Numbered from the stretch's first letter, positions 26,175-35,161 are shown. The stretch: DNA of 60,909 nucleotides from Fictibacillus solisalsi (GCF_900103485.1 NZ_FNHW01000007.1:1-60909), one strand, 5' to 3'. Made by a program: numbers and translations. Notes: generated from the letters alone by a model not told the origin.

Positions 26175-26465
26175 ATGCTAAAACCACAAACAAAAGAACG
26201 CCTTAATGTGCTGTATTCTCTTTTGGGGCAACAGCTTCAAAATGAAGACTTTAATGAAGACCGACTCCAGAAAATCACTGAGATCAGCCAGCTTCTAAAG
26301 GAAGATGTGGAAGTAGGAGAACAGACGACAGAAGTCTTTAATGACATTGTTTCCGTAGGCCAGGACGCCATGGAAACCAAGCAGGATAAAAAAGAATTCC
26401 TTGCCTCCAAATCCAGAGAGCTGAATGAGTATTATGAACACCTGAAAAAGTTGATGGAAGAATAA
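26175..26465 (+). CDS. Hypothetical small helical protein, 96 aa
   Basis: I do not recognise this family. The protein is charged and predicted helical throughout, with no signal peptide, cysteine or membrane segment; it ends in a Glu-rich helix (YEHLKKLMEE). The ATG at 26175 follows AAGGAAGG. It lies 69 nt before a SigB-type stress gene that has its own promoter. Confidence 0.65.
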   Translation: MLKPQTKERLNVLYSLLGQQLQNEDFNEDRLQKITEISQLLKEDVEVGEQTTEVFNDIVSVGQDAMETKQDKKEFLASKSRELNEYYEHLKKLMEE

Positions 26466-26468
26466 ATA

Positions 26469-26493
26469 GTTTGAAATTAAACGTTCCGGGGAA
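26469..26493 (+). promoter_or_regulatory. SigB promoter of the YflT-like gene
   Basis: GTTTGA and GGGGAA separated by 13 nt fit the SigB consensus (GTTTAA-N13-15-GGGWAW), 42 nt before the start codon of a general stress gene. Confidence 0.65.
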
Positions 26494-26534
26494 CACAAAC
26501 AAATGAAAAGAGTCTAAATTTGGAGGGATTACAA

Positions 26535-27074
26535 ATGGATGAGAAAAAAATAGTTGGTGTTTTTTCAACAGAAGAAGAAGCGGTGTCTGCGATCAATTCG
26601 TTGAGAGAACGAGGCTATGCGGAAGGTGACATCTCTGTAATCGCCCGGGATAAAGAAGAAAGGCGCCATATTGAGGATGAAACGGGAACCAAAGCTGGAG
26701 AAGGCGCTGCTGCAGGTGCGGCGACAGGCGGTGTTCTTGGAGGTGTGAGCGGTCTTCTTGCTGGACTTGGAGCCCTTGCGATTCCGGGAATCGGACCAAT
26801 TGTAGCAGCAGGTCCAATCGCGGCTACTTTAGGTGGAGCAGCCATTGGAGCTGGAGCTGGCGGTCTGGTCGGGGCATTGGTTGGTATGGGCATTCCTGAA
26901 GATGAGGCTGAGGAATATAACAATTATGTGGAAAGCGGAAAAATTCTTGTTCTTGTGGACGCAGATAAGGAACGCCGGGAACACGTTTACGATACCTTCC
27001 GAACCAACAACACGCTGAACTCCCGTTATTACGACAGAGATCTGCCGGGAGAAGACAGCGGCAAAATCTATTAA
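26535..27074 (+). CDS. General stress protein, YflT/heat-induced stress protein domain
   Basis: This 179-residue protein opens with the YflT-type domain (IVGVFSTEEEAVSAINSLRERGYAEGDISVIARD), continues with a Gly/Ala-rich hydrophobic hairpin (about residues 55-122, with repeated GGVLGGVSGLLAGLGALAIPG-type motifs) and ends with a short domain KILVLVDADKERREHVYDTF. Relatives (GsP17M/YflT group) belong to the SigB regulon, consistent with the SigB promoter here. The glycine-rich part may insert into membranes; function unknown. Confidence 0.75.
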   Translation: MDEKKIVGVFSTEEEAVSAINSLRERGYAEGDISVIARDKEERRHIEDETGTKAGEGAAAGAATGGVLGGVSGLLAGLGALAIPGIGPIVAAGPIAATLGGAAIGAGAGGLVGALVGMGIPEDEAEEYNNYVESGKILVLVDADKERREHVYDTFRTNNTLNSRYYDRDLPGEDSGKIY

Positions 27075-27093
27075 TAAGCTAAAAAACCTGAAG

Positions 27094-27131
27094 AAAGCTA
27101 AAGCAGCGTAAACAGTTGCTTTAGCTTTTTA
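27094..27131 (+). terminator. Terminator after the YflT-like gene
   Basis: AAAGCTAAAGCA and TGCTTTAGCTTT form a perfect 12-bp stem followed by TT. Confidence 0.85.
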
Positions 27132-27228
27132 TATTGCGCCTTTTGTCGATGAAATGTTGTTGATTAGAAGAGGGAGTTGGTGTAAAAATAAAATAAAACG
27201 ACTAGTCATTTTATTGGAGGGGATTGGA

Positions 27229-28101
27229 TTGTTGACATTCAAAAAGTTCAGCACATTGAGTTTTGAAGAAGCGGTTCATCTGTTCAATGAGGGGTTTAAG
27301 TATTATTTTACAGATATTCATCTTACGGTGGATGCTCTATTAAAAAAGATGGCCAATGAGGAGTTGTCACCGGAGCGTTCCCTGGTCGTCTATGATCAAG
27401 ATAAACCGGTAGGATTTGTTCTGAATGGTTTCAGAACCATCAATGGCCAGCAGGTTTCCTGGAACGGAGGAACAGGGATTGTTCCCGGCTACAGGGGAAA
27501 GGGGACTGGCAAAGAACTGATGAAAGCCTGCATGGAGCTATATAAGCAGGAAGGGGTCAACTACCTTATGCTTGAAGCGATCTCCGAAAATACAAAGGCC
27601 ATTAAACTGTATGAGAAAATGGGGTATAAAAAAAACGATGACCTGATTTTCTATGTTTCTAACGAAAGTCTGTCCACGGATGCCTTCTCTTACAACGGAA
27701 ACTATAATGTGGTTCATGCTCTTCCGCAAGAGGTAGGAGTTCTTGATTTTTATAATCATTTTTCGCCATGGCAGACACAAGCCCAAGGTCTGGCAAGTGC
27801 TGAGGCAGTGGTAGTAAAATCAGGTGATGAACCAGTGGGATATGCGCTGTACCGATGCGTCAGAAACAGTGAAGGCAAGATTGAGAGCATCGTCCTTTAT
27901 CAGTGCGAAGGAAAACCGGATATTAATGAGAAGGAAGATGTGATCTTGTGCTTGCTGCATTCTGTATTTCAACCCGCCCTTACGGATTGCAAGCGCATGA
28001 CCTTCAATTTTCCCAAAAGCAACGAACCTGCATGCCGGGCGTTACAGAATGAAGGTTTCTCGACCACCATTGAACAGGTGCATATGTCAAAAACAATTTA
28101 A
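27229..28101 (+). CDS. Tandem GNAT N-acetyltransferase
   Basis: This 290-residue protein has an N-terminal GNAT domain with the acetyl-CoA loop VPGYRGKGTGKELMKAC (about residues 88-105) and the typical ENTKAIKLYEKMGY motif; the C-terminal half looks like a second, degenerate GNAT domain. The substrate is unknown. The TTG start at 27229 lies 8 nt after GGAGG; upstream ATG codons have no binding site. Confidence 0.75.
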   Translation: MLTFKKFSTLSFEEAVHLFNEGFKYYFTDIHLTVDALLKKMANEELSPERSLVVYDQDKPVGFVLNGFRTINGQQVSWNGGTGIVPGYRGKGTGKELMKACMELYKQEGVNYLMLEAISENTKAIKLYEKMGYKKNDDLIFYVSNESLSTDAFSYNGNYNVVHALPQEVGVLDFYNHFSPWQTQAQGLASAEAVVVKSGDEPVGYALYRCVRNSEGKIESIVLYQCEGKPDINEKEDVILCLLHSVFQPALTDCKRMTFNFPKSNEPACRALQNEGFSTTIEQVHMSKTI

Positions 28102-28196
28102 CACCCCGGATTTTCAGAAAATTAAAAGGGTTTTGGACGTTCGCACAGAAAAGGGTGTGCATACAACCATGAGATCAGTACATTGGGGGAAAAAGC

Positions 28197-28817
28197 ATGC
28201 CAAAGGTTTCAGAGCAGTATAAAGAGGAAAAGAAAAACTTAATTTTGCAGGGAGCGCTCCGCTGTTTTGGTGAAAAAGGATATGAGGCGACCACGATCGA
28301 CGATATTGTGAGAGTGTCCAATTTAAGCAAAGGAGCTATCTATAACTACTTTACCAGCAAGGAAGAAATCTATTTGCAGCTTCTTCAGGGAGAAACAAAG
28401 GACTTTTTCCTGGAGGTTCAAAGCGAATACCATACCTTAAAGACGGCCACTGAAAAATTGCGGTTTTTATTTCAGCGGTTTCAGAAACAGCTGCTTACAG
28501 ATGAGAGGCGAAAATCCTTCAGGCTCTACACAGAGTTTTGGCTGTACAGTGCCCGTCAGGAGGATTTAATGAAGCTGATGGAGGAACGGTATAGGGAGTT
28601 CACTGGATTTATCCAGGAAATTATAGAAGAGGGGCAGGAATCAGGCGAATTCAAACCCATGGATGCCGAATTCATTGCTCAAATTTTTTGGGCCATCCGT
28701 GACGGAAATGCACTTCATTCTTCACTGCTTGGTGAAGAAAAAAAATATAAAAAAACATGGGAAATGATTGAGGAGTTTTTTATTAGCGGCATTTCTTCAT
28801 CAACCAGTCGGGAGTAA
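28197..28817 (+). CDS. TetR-family transcriptional regulator
   Basis: This 206-residue protein has the TetR helix-turn-helix near the N-terminus (GALRCFGEKGYEATTIDDIVRVSNLSKGAIYNYFTSKEEIYLQLL) and a variable helical ligand domain. TGGGGGAA precedes the ATG. It is monocistronic with its own terminator, so the target is not evident from context. Confidence 0.85.
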   Translation: MPKVSEQYKEEKKNLILQGALRCFGEKGYEATTIDDIVRVSNLSKGAIYNYFTSKEEIYLQLLQGETKDFFLEVQSEYHTLKTATEKLRFLFQRFQKQLLTDERRKSFRLYTEFWLYSARQEDLMKLMEERYREFTGFIQEIIEEGQESGEFKPMDAEFIAQIFWAIRDGNALHSSLLGEEKKYKKTWEMIEEFFISGISSSTSRE

Positions 28818-28838
28818 GCCATGTCTCCCGATTTTTTT
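28808..28838 (+). terminator. Terminator overlapping the tetR stop
   Basis: TCGGGAG and CTCCCGA form the stem, followed by seven T. The stop codon lies inside the hairpin. Confidence 0.85.
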
Positions 28839-29002
28839 ATGCCATAAAGACGAATAATTTCCCGGGTTATAAATGATTGTGTCGAAATAACGCCACGTTT
28901 TCCTCGTTACAAACGGTTGTCTGTCAATTAGGCTCGTATTTTATCAACTGGTTATACATTGCCATTTACAGGAAATGAAGTAAACTTAAATTTGGGTTTT
29001 TT

Positions 29003-29029
29003 TGCAACCTTTTGATCAGGTGTATCGAC
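29003..29029 (+). promoter_or_regulatory. SigX autoregulatory promoter
   Basis: TGCAAC and CGAC separated by 17 nt fit the SigX consensus TGtAAC-N17-CGaC, 30 nt before sigX. Confidence 0.8.
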
Positions 29030-29059
29030 TAATGAGTAGATAGACAGGGGGGCAACGCA

Positions 29060-29605
29060 GTGAATGACTCGTTTGACCGGTTGTATGGTGACTATCATCA
29101 ATCTCTGTTTCAGTTTATTTTTTATATGGTCAGGGACAGGGAGGCAGCGGAAGATATTGTTCAGGAAGTTTATATCAAGGTGTTAAAAGCATACCAAACG
29201 TTTCAGGGAAAAAGCTCTGAAAAAACGTGGCTGTACTCGATTGCCAGGCATGTCACGATAGACTGGATCCGCAAGCAAAACCGGCGGAAGAAAAAACTCC
29301 TTTTTTTCAACCTGTCGCAGAAGGAAAATCAGCTTGCGGATCTTCAACCGCTTCCGGATGAGTTCATCACACAACAAGAATCGGTCAAGGAACTGTACCG
29401 CGCATTAGCCAGCTGTACGATCCAGCAGCAGCAGGTACTGGTTCTGCGTTATATCCAATCGCTTTCCATTTCAGAAACAGCCGCAATTCTTGGCTGGACG
29501 GAGAGTAAGGTAAAAACTACACAGCATCGGGGCCTTAAGAAACTTAAAGGGCTGCTCGACCAGAGGCCTGGTTTGGAGGAGGAATGGAAAGATGGAATCG
29601 TCTAA
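29060..29605 (+). CDS. sigX: ECF RNA polymerase sigma factor SigX
   Basis: This 181-residue ECF sigma factor closely resembles B. subtilis SigX: YHQSLFQFIFYMVRDREAAEDIVQEVYIKVLKAYQTF in region 2, SSEKTWLYSIARHVTIDWIRKQ, and region 4 ISETAAILGWTESKVKTTQHRGLKKL. SigX controls surface charge and envelope genes. The start is GTG, after AGGGGGGC. It overlaps the anti-sigma gene by 14 nt and has its own SigX-type promoter. Confidence 0.9.
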   Translation: MNDSFDRLYGDYHQSLFQFIFYMVRDREAAEDIVQEVYIKVLKAYQTFQGKSSEKTWLYSIARHVTIDWIRKQNRRKKKLLFFNLSQKENQLADLQPLPDEFITQQESVKELYRALASCTIQQQQVLVLRYIQSLSISETAAILGWTESKVKTTQHRGLKKLKGLLDQRPGLEEEWKDGIV

Positions 29606-30941
29606 ATGGACAGAAGAAGAGATTCAGAAACAACTGGAGAAAATGCCCTCTGTTAAAGATAAACGTTCAAAAGAATTCATCTTCCATGAAATTGAAGGAA
29701 AACTGACAGCGTCGTCCTTACATAAAAGAACGGCCAAAAAAACGTGGATGATGCCGGGTCTGGCCATGGCGTGTTTGCTGGCGATTGTCTTCATTCTCAT
29801 GCCCTTTCCTTTTTTCAAAAAGGAAGCTTCGGCACCAGGCCCGCCGGACCGCACACTGCCAGGCAGAAACCAGGTGAAGCCGGATGTGGTAGCTAGGGAT
29901 CCTGAGCCGCCTGCAGGAAGAGTGGATGCAAGCGAACATGAAAATAATGCTCCCATAAAGGAGAAAGAAAAGGACCGGCCGAATCCGAAAATTAAAAAGC
30001 CGCAGAACAAAAATCAAGGCAGCACTGCCCCATCAACGCAAAAAGAGATCCCGGCGGATAATAAAACCAGCGGAGATGAGGAAGCACCTCCTGTGACAGT
30101 CAAGGCATCAAGTGATGAGAACTACCACTCTCCTCTTATGAAGGATGAACTGAATAAGCAGCTAAAAGAAGGAAAATCACTGGTGACCGTTGCCTATAGC
30201 GATGATCAGGCAGAGTTGGTGGTCCCGCTCTCCTTTCTTGTAAAGGGAGGAGGAACGTATGCGGATAAGGTGGAGGATGTGCTTGGTTCGTTCCACCCGG
30301 AAAAGGTCGGTCTTCAGCCTACACTTCTGAACCAGGCAAAGCTGTCTGAAAAGGCGGGAGCGGTTGTTGTTAATCTTCCGGCAGGATCTGTCTCATCTTC
30401 TGAAGAAGCATTGCTTCCAAAAGTGTTGGGCTATACGTTTGGTTATAGTGAAGGCTATTCCAAGGTGAAGTTGGAAACGGATGGGAAACCAGGCTATGAA
30501 TTTTCCAATCTGGGTCCAAAGGAAGAATTGGATGTTGACGGAGTAAGAGGAGGCCCCGCCTTTTCTTATATGACCTCAACGGGGGATGAATTTCTTGTAG
30601 ACAGCAACGCAACCACCTTTGCGAAGCCGGCTGAAAACCTTGAGAAAGCCATGGATCAGATGAAAGAAGGCTATAAAGACAAAAAGCTTGTGCCGGCTGT
30701 ACCAGAGGATACAACCCTCCATGCTGACCGTTCAGGAGCGAAAGCAACAGTTACTGTAAAAGTAAAGGGCAAAACGGACGATGAAGAAACTCGCAAAATG
30801 ATAGATGCGGCCCTTGTGACCGCAAAAAACTATGGAAGCGATACGGTAGCCTTTGATAATGGAGCCGGCACCGAACAAGAGGCAGACGAACAGAAGACAG
30901 AACAGGTTGGTGCCGTCAATTTTATGGAAACCAAAGAATAG
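29592..30941 (+). CDS. rsiX: Anti-sigma factor RsiX
   Basis: This 449-residue membrane protein starts like RsiX (KWTEEEIQKQLEKMPSVKDKRS), has one membrane segment at about residues 51-68, a Pro/Lys/Glu-rich extracellular stalk (about 75-175), and an extracellular domain from about 185 reminiscent of GerMN-type repeats (VTVAYSDDQAELVVPLSF; AGAVVVNLPAGS). It should hold SigX at the membrane. It is longer than B. subtilis RsiX (about 368 residues), mainly through the stalk. It is coupled to sigX by overlap. Confidence 0.85.
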   Translation: MESSKWTEEEIQKQLEKMPSVKDKRSKEFIFHEIEGKLTASSLHKRTAKKTWMMPGLAMACLLAIVFILMPFPFFKKEASAPGPPDRTLPGRNQVKPDVVARDPEPPAGRVDASEHENNAPIKEKEKDRPNPKIKKPQNKNQGSTAPSTQKEIPADNKTSGDEEAPPVTVKASSDENYHSPLMKDELNKQLKEGKSLVTVAYSDDQAELVVPLSFLVKGGGTYADKVEDVLGSFHPEKVGLQPTLLNQAKLSEKAGAVVVNLPAGSVSSSEEALLPKVLGYTFGYSEGYSKVKLETDGKPGYEFSNLGPKEELDVDGVRGGPAFSYMTSTGDEFLVDSNATTFAKPAENLEKAMDQMKEGYKDKKLVPAVPEDTTLHADRSGAKATVTVKVKGKTDDEETRKMIDAALVTAKNYGSDTVAFDNGAGTEQEADEQKTEQVGAVNFMETKE

Positions 30942-30950
30942 TAGCCGTTA

Positions 30951-30983
30951 ACAACCAGGTGGATGGTCACCTGGTTGTTTTTT
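30951..30983 (+). terminator. Terminator after sigX-rsiX
   Basis: ACAACCAGGTG and CACCTGGTTGT pair around GATGGT, followed by TTTTTT. Confidence 0.9.
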
Positions 30984-30993
30984 ATTTAGTACC

Positions 30994-31022
30994 TTGCATT
31001 ATACAGTAGTGAATGTTATTAT
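30994..31022 (+). promoter_or_regulatory. Candidate SigA promoter of the padR operon
   Basis: TTGCAT and TATTAT separated by 17 nt, about 130 nt before the padR start. Confidence 0.5.
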
Positions 31023-31071
31023 ATAGCTGTAAAGTAAGAATATGGTATTTTTAAGATATTTTTATCAACTT

Positions 31072-31090
31072 GTATTTTTTCAAAAAATAC
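31072..31090 (+). promoter_or_regulatory. Perfect palindrome in the padR leader
   Basis: GTATTTTTTCAAAAAATAC is a 9+1+9 palindrome between the candidate promoter and the padR start. It may be the operator for autorepression by the PadR protein. Confidence 0.45.
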
Positions 31091-31152
31091 TTGGTATTCC
31101 CCATCGAAATACTCATTTAGAGCCCGTAAGCGGGAAGAAGGCGGCGGTCACA

Positions 31153-31482
31153 GTGAATGCCCAGTTTAAAAAAGGAATTTTGGAGCTATGTGTGCTGGTA
31201 CTCACAGCGAAAGGTGATAAATATGGCTATGAATTGGTGCAAATGATCTCGGAAAAGTTTTTCATTGCGGAGGGAACAGTTTACCCGCTATTACGAAGGC
31301 TGACAAAGGAAGGGTACTTCTCGACGTATCTGAAAGAATCGACCGGCGGTCCCCCGCGTAAGTATTATACGCTGACAGAGGAAGGAAGAGCCTACATGGA
31401 ATCGCTGGTATGTGAATGGAACACTTTTTATGAGGGCGTCAACTTGATCGTTAAGGAGGGATTAGGGGATCATGCAGAATAA
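31153..31482 (+). CDS. PadR-family transcriptional regulator
   Basis: This 109-residue protein is a minimal PadR winged helix: [28 protein letters not shown], then [18 protein letters not shown] and [21 protein letters not shown] start at 31153 gives the usual family N-terminus; its binding site is only moderate (GAAGG). It overlaps the DUF1700 gene and heads the three-gene module PadR-DUF1700-DUF4097, which is common in Firmicutes and probably autoregulated. Confidence 0.85.
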   Translation: MNAQFKKGILELCVLVLTAKGDKYGYELVQMISEKFFIAEGTVYPLLRRLTKEGYFSTYLKESTGGPPRKYYTLTEEGRAYMESLVCEWNTFYEGVNLIVKEGLGDHAE

Positions 31483-32020
31483 ATTCATGTCCGAGCTGAA
31501 AGAACAATTACAGGATCTGCCGAAAGCTGAGCAGCAGGATATTTTATATGATTATGAGGAGCACTTCCGGTCAGGGCTTGAGGAAGGAAAAACAGAAGAA
31601 GAAATCGCAGTTTCTCTTGGTCAGCCCCAGGCGATTGCGCGGGAAGTAAAATCGGAGTTTCGTGTGAAGGAGGCAAAGCCGGTCCCGTCCGCTGATTCGG
31701 TTGGCAAGGCGATCCTTGTAACCGTGGCACTCGTTTTCTTTAACCTGATCTTTATTATCGGCCCGTTTTTTGCGATTGCAGGTACACTTCTCGGTCTGTT
31801 TGCATCATCCCTGGCATTGCTGCTGTTTCCGTTTGGCTTATTATTCAGCTGGCATCAGCTCAGCGGTGCACCCGATTGGCTCATGGGGGTGTTTGCCATG
31901 CTTACTTCGCTGGGAGCAGGCGTATTGATGGTAGTGGGTTCCATTGTCCTTACGCGCTGGTTTTACCGATTAACCATCAAATATCTTCAATTCAATGTCA
32001 TGATGATTAAGGGGAGTTAG
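31472..32020 (+). CDS. DUF1700 / HAAS-domain membrane protein
   Basis: This 182-residue protein has an N-terminal helical HAAS signature ([46 protein letters not shown]) and then four membrane segments (about 75-175). Its function is unknown, but it regularly travels with a PadR regulator and a DUF4097 protein, here on both sides with an 11-nt overlap and a 2-nt gap. Confidence 0.85.
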   Translation: MQNKFMSELKEQLQDLPKAEQQDILYDYEEHFRSGLEEGKTEEEIAVSLGQPQAIAREVKSEFRVKEAKPVPSADSVGKAILVTVALVFFNLIFIIGPFFAIAGTLLGLFASSLALLLFPFGLLFSWHQLSGAPDWLMGVFAMLTSLGAGVLMVVGSIVLTRWFYRLTIKYLQFNVMMIKGS

Positions 32021-32022
32021 GG

Positions 32023-32946
32023 ATGAATTCAATATTGAAAAAGCTGGCAGTCATTGCGGCGTTTTGCCTGGGAGTCGGGCTGATTGGGATGTGGAGTGTT
32101 TATGCTGCATCAGAACCTTCTGTTTTTTCCTTTGAAAAAAGCAAAACACGAGATTTATATGATGAGAAAACACTTCCTGCAGATGCGGTCAAATCTATAA
32201 CGATAAAATCCAATACCGCAGATCTACTGGTTAAAGAATCAGACACGGAAGATGCGAAGGTTGTGCTCGAAGGTCAAAGAGGGAATGAGGACGACTACAC
32301 CCTGAAAGCTGAACAGAATGGCGGAGAGCTGGATATTCAGGTCGTTGAAGAAAATCGTCTTTTTATGTTTGGTTTTCATAGAAGTCCGAAACTTACAGTC
32401 TATCTTCCTGCTAAATCGTATCATCAGTTCAAGGTATCTACTGACACGGGAGACGTCAGCTTTCCCAGCGTAACAGCGGACCAGGCAGAGATTGAAACAG
32501 ATACGGGTGACATTCAAGCTACAGGGGTGTTTAAGGTAAACAGACTGAAGGCAGAAAGTGATACAGGGGATCTCTCCTTCAATGAATATAAGGGCTCCAG
32601 CATCGATTTAAAAACCGATACCGGTGATATAAAAGGCGGGGGAATATCAAAACATGCGAAGGTAGCCATAAAAACGGCTACGGGAGATATAGAAGAACTG
32701 ACCATGGAAAGCGCCTTAAGGAATGTCCATATTGAGACCGACACCGGGGATGTGGGTCTCACCATGGAACAGCCTCCTGCCTCCATGGAACTTGAAGCTT
32801 CTTCCTCTACCGGTGATATTACCGTCTCCCCGGAATGGAAAGTCTCTTATTTAGAGAAAAGCGACCATAGAGCGGAAGGAAAAGCGGGAAAAGGCGGTCC
32901 GGAAATCAGGATTAAAACCGATACCGGTGATATTGATCTGAATTAA
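32023..32946 (+). CDS. DUF4097-domain secreted/anchored beta-solenoid protein
   Basis: This 307-residue protein has one N-terminal hydrophobic segment (LAVIAAFCLGVGLIGMWSVYA), probably a signal anchor, and a repetitive body with eight Thr-Gly-Asp-(Val/Ile/Leu) turns spaced roughly 18-24 residues apart (TDTGDVSF, TDTGDIQA, SDTGDLSF, TDTGDIKG, TATGDIEE, TDTGDVGL, SSTGDITV, TDTGDIDL). That periodicity indicates a right-handed beta-solenoid outside the cell. Relatives are linked to envelope stress; no enzymatic role is evident. It ends the padR operon. Confidence 0.8.
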   Translation: MNSILKKLAVIAAFCLGVGLIGMWSVYAASEPSVFSFEKSKTRDLYDEKTLPADAVKSITIKSNTADLLVKESDTEDAKVVLEGQRGNEDDYTLKAEQNGGELDIQVVEENRLFMFGFHRSPKLTVYLPAKSYHQFKVSTDTGDVSFPSVTADQAEIETDTGDIQATGVFKVNRLKAESDTGDLSFNEYKGSSIDLKTDTGDIKGGGISKHAKVAIKTATGDIEELTMESALRNVHIETDTGDVGLTMEQPPASMELEASSSTGDITVSPEWKVSYLEKSDHRAEGKAGKGGPEIRIKTDTGDIDLN

Positions 32947-32958
32947 ATACAAAACGAA

Positions 32959-32988
32959 AACTGCCTGGATTCCAGGCAGTTTTTTTTA
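32959..32988. terminator. Terminator between DUF4097 and EamA genes
   Basis: AACTGCCTGG and CCAGGCAGTT pair around ATT, flanked by A and T runs for both directions. Confidence 0.88.
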
Positions 32989-33918
32989 CATAGCTTTATT
33001 GATATTGACGGATTTCGCCGGTGGGCCTGTGCTTTTCTGGCGGGCCAGTCCGAGGTAAATGCCTGCCACAATGAGCAAAAGGGCGAGCGTATGATACCAG
33101 TGGATCTTTTCACTCAGGAAAAGCGCGGCGAAGAACAAGGAACTGATGGGCATGACGTTTAAAAATAAGGTGGTTTTGCTTGGACCAATCTCTGAGATCG
33201 CCATGTTCCACCAGGACGTGCAAAGAGCGGTTGCAATACAGCCGGAGAATGCCATCACTTCAAAAGCAAAAAAGTTTGCATGATAAACCGACGGCTCCAC
33301 GGGAAACAGGAACCACATGATCAGTAAAAGCAATGCGCCAAACATGTGGCTGAAGGTCGTTACCTGAAAGACGGATGCCTGTTTTACCGCTTGTTTGATC
33401 AACAGGCCGCCAGCTACATAAGCAAGCATGGAGAGAAATACAATCAGGTTCCCTTTTGCAGGATCTGTTCCGGCTGAACCGGGATGGCCGACGACAATAA
33501 GGACGCCTGTAAAGCCGAGTCCGATGCCGATAAAGCGTTTAAGGTTGAACTGATCACCAAGTAACAGCATGGCCAAAAGAGAAGTGGTCAGCGGGTTTAG
33601 CCCAAGGATGAGTGAACCGGCTGAGCCTGACGTAAACCGCAGTCCCTGTGAGATCAAAAGCTGATGCAGGAAGATCGAGGTAAAGCCGACCAGAAAGATG
33701 AGTCCCCAGGCAGACAACGGCAGCTTTTTGATTCCTGGTTTCCATTTGGAATAGGTAAAAATAAGCAAGCATAGCGCGGCCATTGAAATTCTCCAGGCAG
33801 ACAGCTGCACAACAGGGAAAATTCCTGAAAGGTATTTAATCATAATGACATTGAGGCCCCAGATAATCGTTACGATACTTAATGAGATTAATATAAGGTA
33901 AAACTTCCTTTTTTCCAT
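32986..33918 (-). CDS. EamA/DMT-family transporter
   Basis: This 310-residue protein has ten hydrophobic segments as two EamA repeats, with SAWRISMAALCLLIF in the first and LALLLIVAGIYLGLAR at the end. Family members export amino acids or metabolites; the substrate is not predictable. The start at 33918 follows AGAGGG at 8 nt. The frame is open for 146 more codons upstream, but that stretch runs antisense over uvsE and is unlike the family. Confidence 0.82.
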   Translation of the reverse strand: MEKRKFYLILISLSIVTIIWGLNVIMIKYLSGIFPVVQLSAWRISMAALCLLIFTYSKWKPGIKKLPLSAWGLIFLVGFTSIFLHQLLISQGLRFTSGSAGSLILGLNPLTTSLLAMLLLGDQFNLKRFIGIGLGFTGVLIVVGHPGSAGTDPAKGNLIVFLSMLAYVAGGLLIKQAVKQASVFQVTTFSHMFGALLLLIMWFLFPVEPSVYHANFFAFEVMAFSGCIATALCTSWWNMAISEIGPSKTTLFLNVMPISSLFFAALFLSEKIHWYHTLALLLIVAGIYLGLARQKSTGPPAKSVNINKAM

Positions 33919-34046
33919 CCTGTTATCCCTCTGTCTTTTATTGTTCTGCCATCGAATATATACCTGTTTCAAGAATTTGTCTATAACACGTCTGATAAAA
34001 GAAATACTTTTTTGGGACATACTGTTAGTAGAAATGAGGTGACAGC

Positions 34047-35012
34047 ATGACAAAAGTCCGACTTGGCTATGTAGCGATGAGCATGGAGCTGCAGAATGCC
34101 TCTCCATCCCAAACGATGACCTATGCCCGTTTTTCCCAGATTGAGGACCGCGGGGCAGCACTAAGAAAACTGGAACGGATCGCAAAATCCAACCTGGAGA
34201 ACACGCTTCGTCTGTTAAGGCACAATGCCGCCAATGACATCCATTTTTATAGAATGACATCCCGGCTGATTCCGCTGGCCAACCATAAGGAATTGCTCGA
34301 CTGGAAATACATGCTGCCATTAAAAGAGTCACTTCGGGAAGTTGGAGATTTCGCAAAAAAGCATGAGATGAGGCTTGATTTCCATCCGGATCATTTTGTG
34401 CTGATTAATTCCCCGAAGGATGAAATTTTAAAGAATTCAATACAAACGCTTAACCTTCATTATAAAATCCTGCAGGGCATGAACATTGATCCGGTCCACC
34501 GCTGTGTCATGCATGTTGGCGGAAACTACAAGGAAACGGATGTGGCACTTGAGCGTTTTATTCATAACTGGATGTATGTACCCCACCGGCTTCAGGAGAT
34601 GATCATGCTTGAAAATGACGACTCCTCGTTTACGCTTGAAGACACTCTGTATCTTTGTGAAAAACTGGGGATTCCTCTGGTCTTTGATTATCATCATCAT
34701 CTCGCCCACCATAATAATGAAAATTGGCAGGAGAACTGGGAGAGGGTAGTCCATACATGGTCTCATTCCCCTCTGCCGCTAAAAATTCATATTTCCAGCC
34801 CGAAGAGTGAAAAGGAATTCCGGCACCATGCGGACTTTGTTGATCCGGATATGCTTTTTCGTTTCCTGGACGGAATAAAGGGAAGTGTTCAGCAAGTCGA
34901 CTGCATGATAGAAGCGAAAAGCAAGGATAAAGCACTGTTTCAGCTAATGGAGGACATTAAAGAGAGAAAAGAGGCAGAAGTGATTGATGGAGCTTCTTTC
35001 TATTTAAAATAA
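34047..35012 (+). CDS. uvsE: UV DNA damage endonuclease UvsE
   Basis: This 321-residue TIM-barrel nuclease nicks DNA 5' to UV photoproducts, an alternative to UvrABC. The conserved UVDE segments are visible: RLGYVAMSMELQNASPSQTMT at the start, RLDFHPDHFVLINSP, CVMHVGGNYKE, MLENDDSSFTLEDTLYLCEKLGIPLVFDYHHH, and KIHISSPKSEKEFRHHADFVD, with the expected metal-binding His/Glu/Asp residues. GAGGTG precedes the ATG. In B. subtilis the gene belongs to late sporulation; no clear SigG promoter was found here. Confidence 0.93.
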   Translation: MTKVRLGYVAMSMELQNASPSQTMTYARFSQIEDRGAALRKLERIAKSNLENTLRLLRHNAANDIHFYRMTSRLIPLANHKELLDWKYMLPLKESLREVGDFAKKHEMRLDFHPDHFVLINSPKDEILKNSIQTLNLHYKILQGMNIDPVHRCVMHVGGNYKETDVALERFIHNWMYVPHRLQEMIMLENDDSSFTLEDTLYLCEKLGIPLVFDYHHHLAHHNNENWQENWERVVHTWSHSPLPLKIHISSPKSEKEFRHHADFVDPDMLFRFLDGIKGSVQQVDCMIEAKSKDKALFQLMEDIKERKEAEVIDGASFYLK

Positions 35013-35019
35013 GCACGTG

Positions 35020-35047
35020 AAAACCCTTGAGAGATAAGGGTTTTTTT
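35020..35047 (+). terminator. Terminator after uvsE
   Basis: AAACCCTT and AAGGGTTT form the stem, followed by a T run. Confidence 0.82.
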
Positions 35048-35161
35048 CTTTTGTCGGAAAAAGCGAAATAAAAAAGGTTGACGTTAGAAATTTCAAACAA
35101 TTATAATTAAGATACTTATTAAACAAAAATGTATAAAAAGTATAAAAAGGAGGTAACAACG

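Noticed and set aside
34000-34046. SigG promoter for uvsE
   Set aside because: CATACTG resembles a SigG -10, but no -35 matches at the right spacing.
33919-34356. N-terminal extension of the EamA transporter
   Set aside because: The extension runs antisense through the uvsE start, has no family similarity, and a good ribosome binding site precedes the shorter start.
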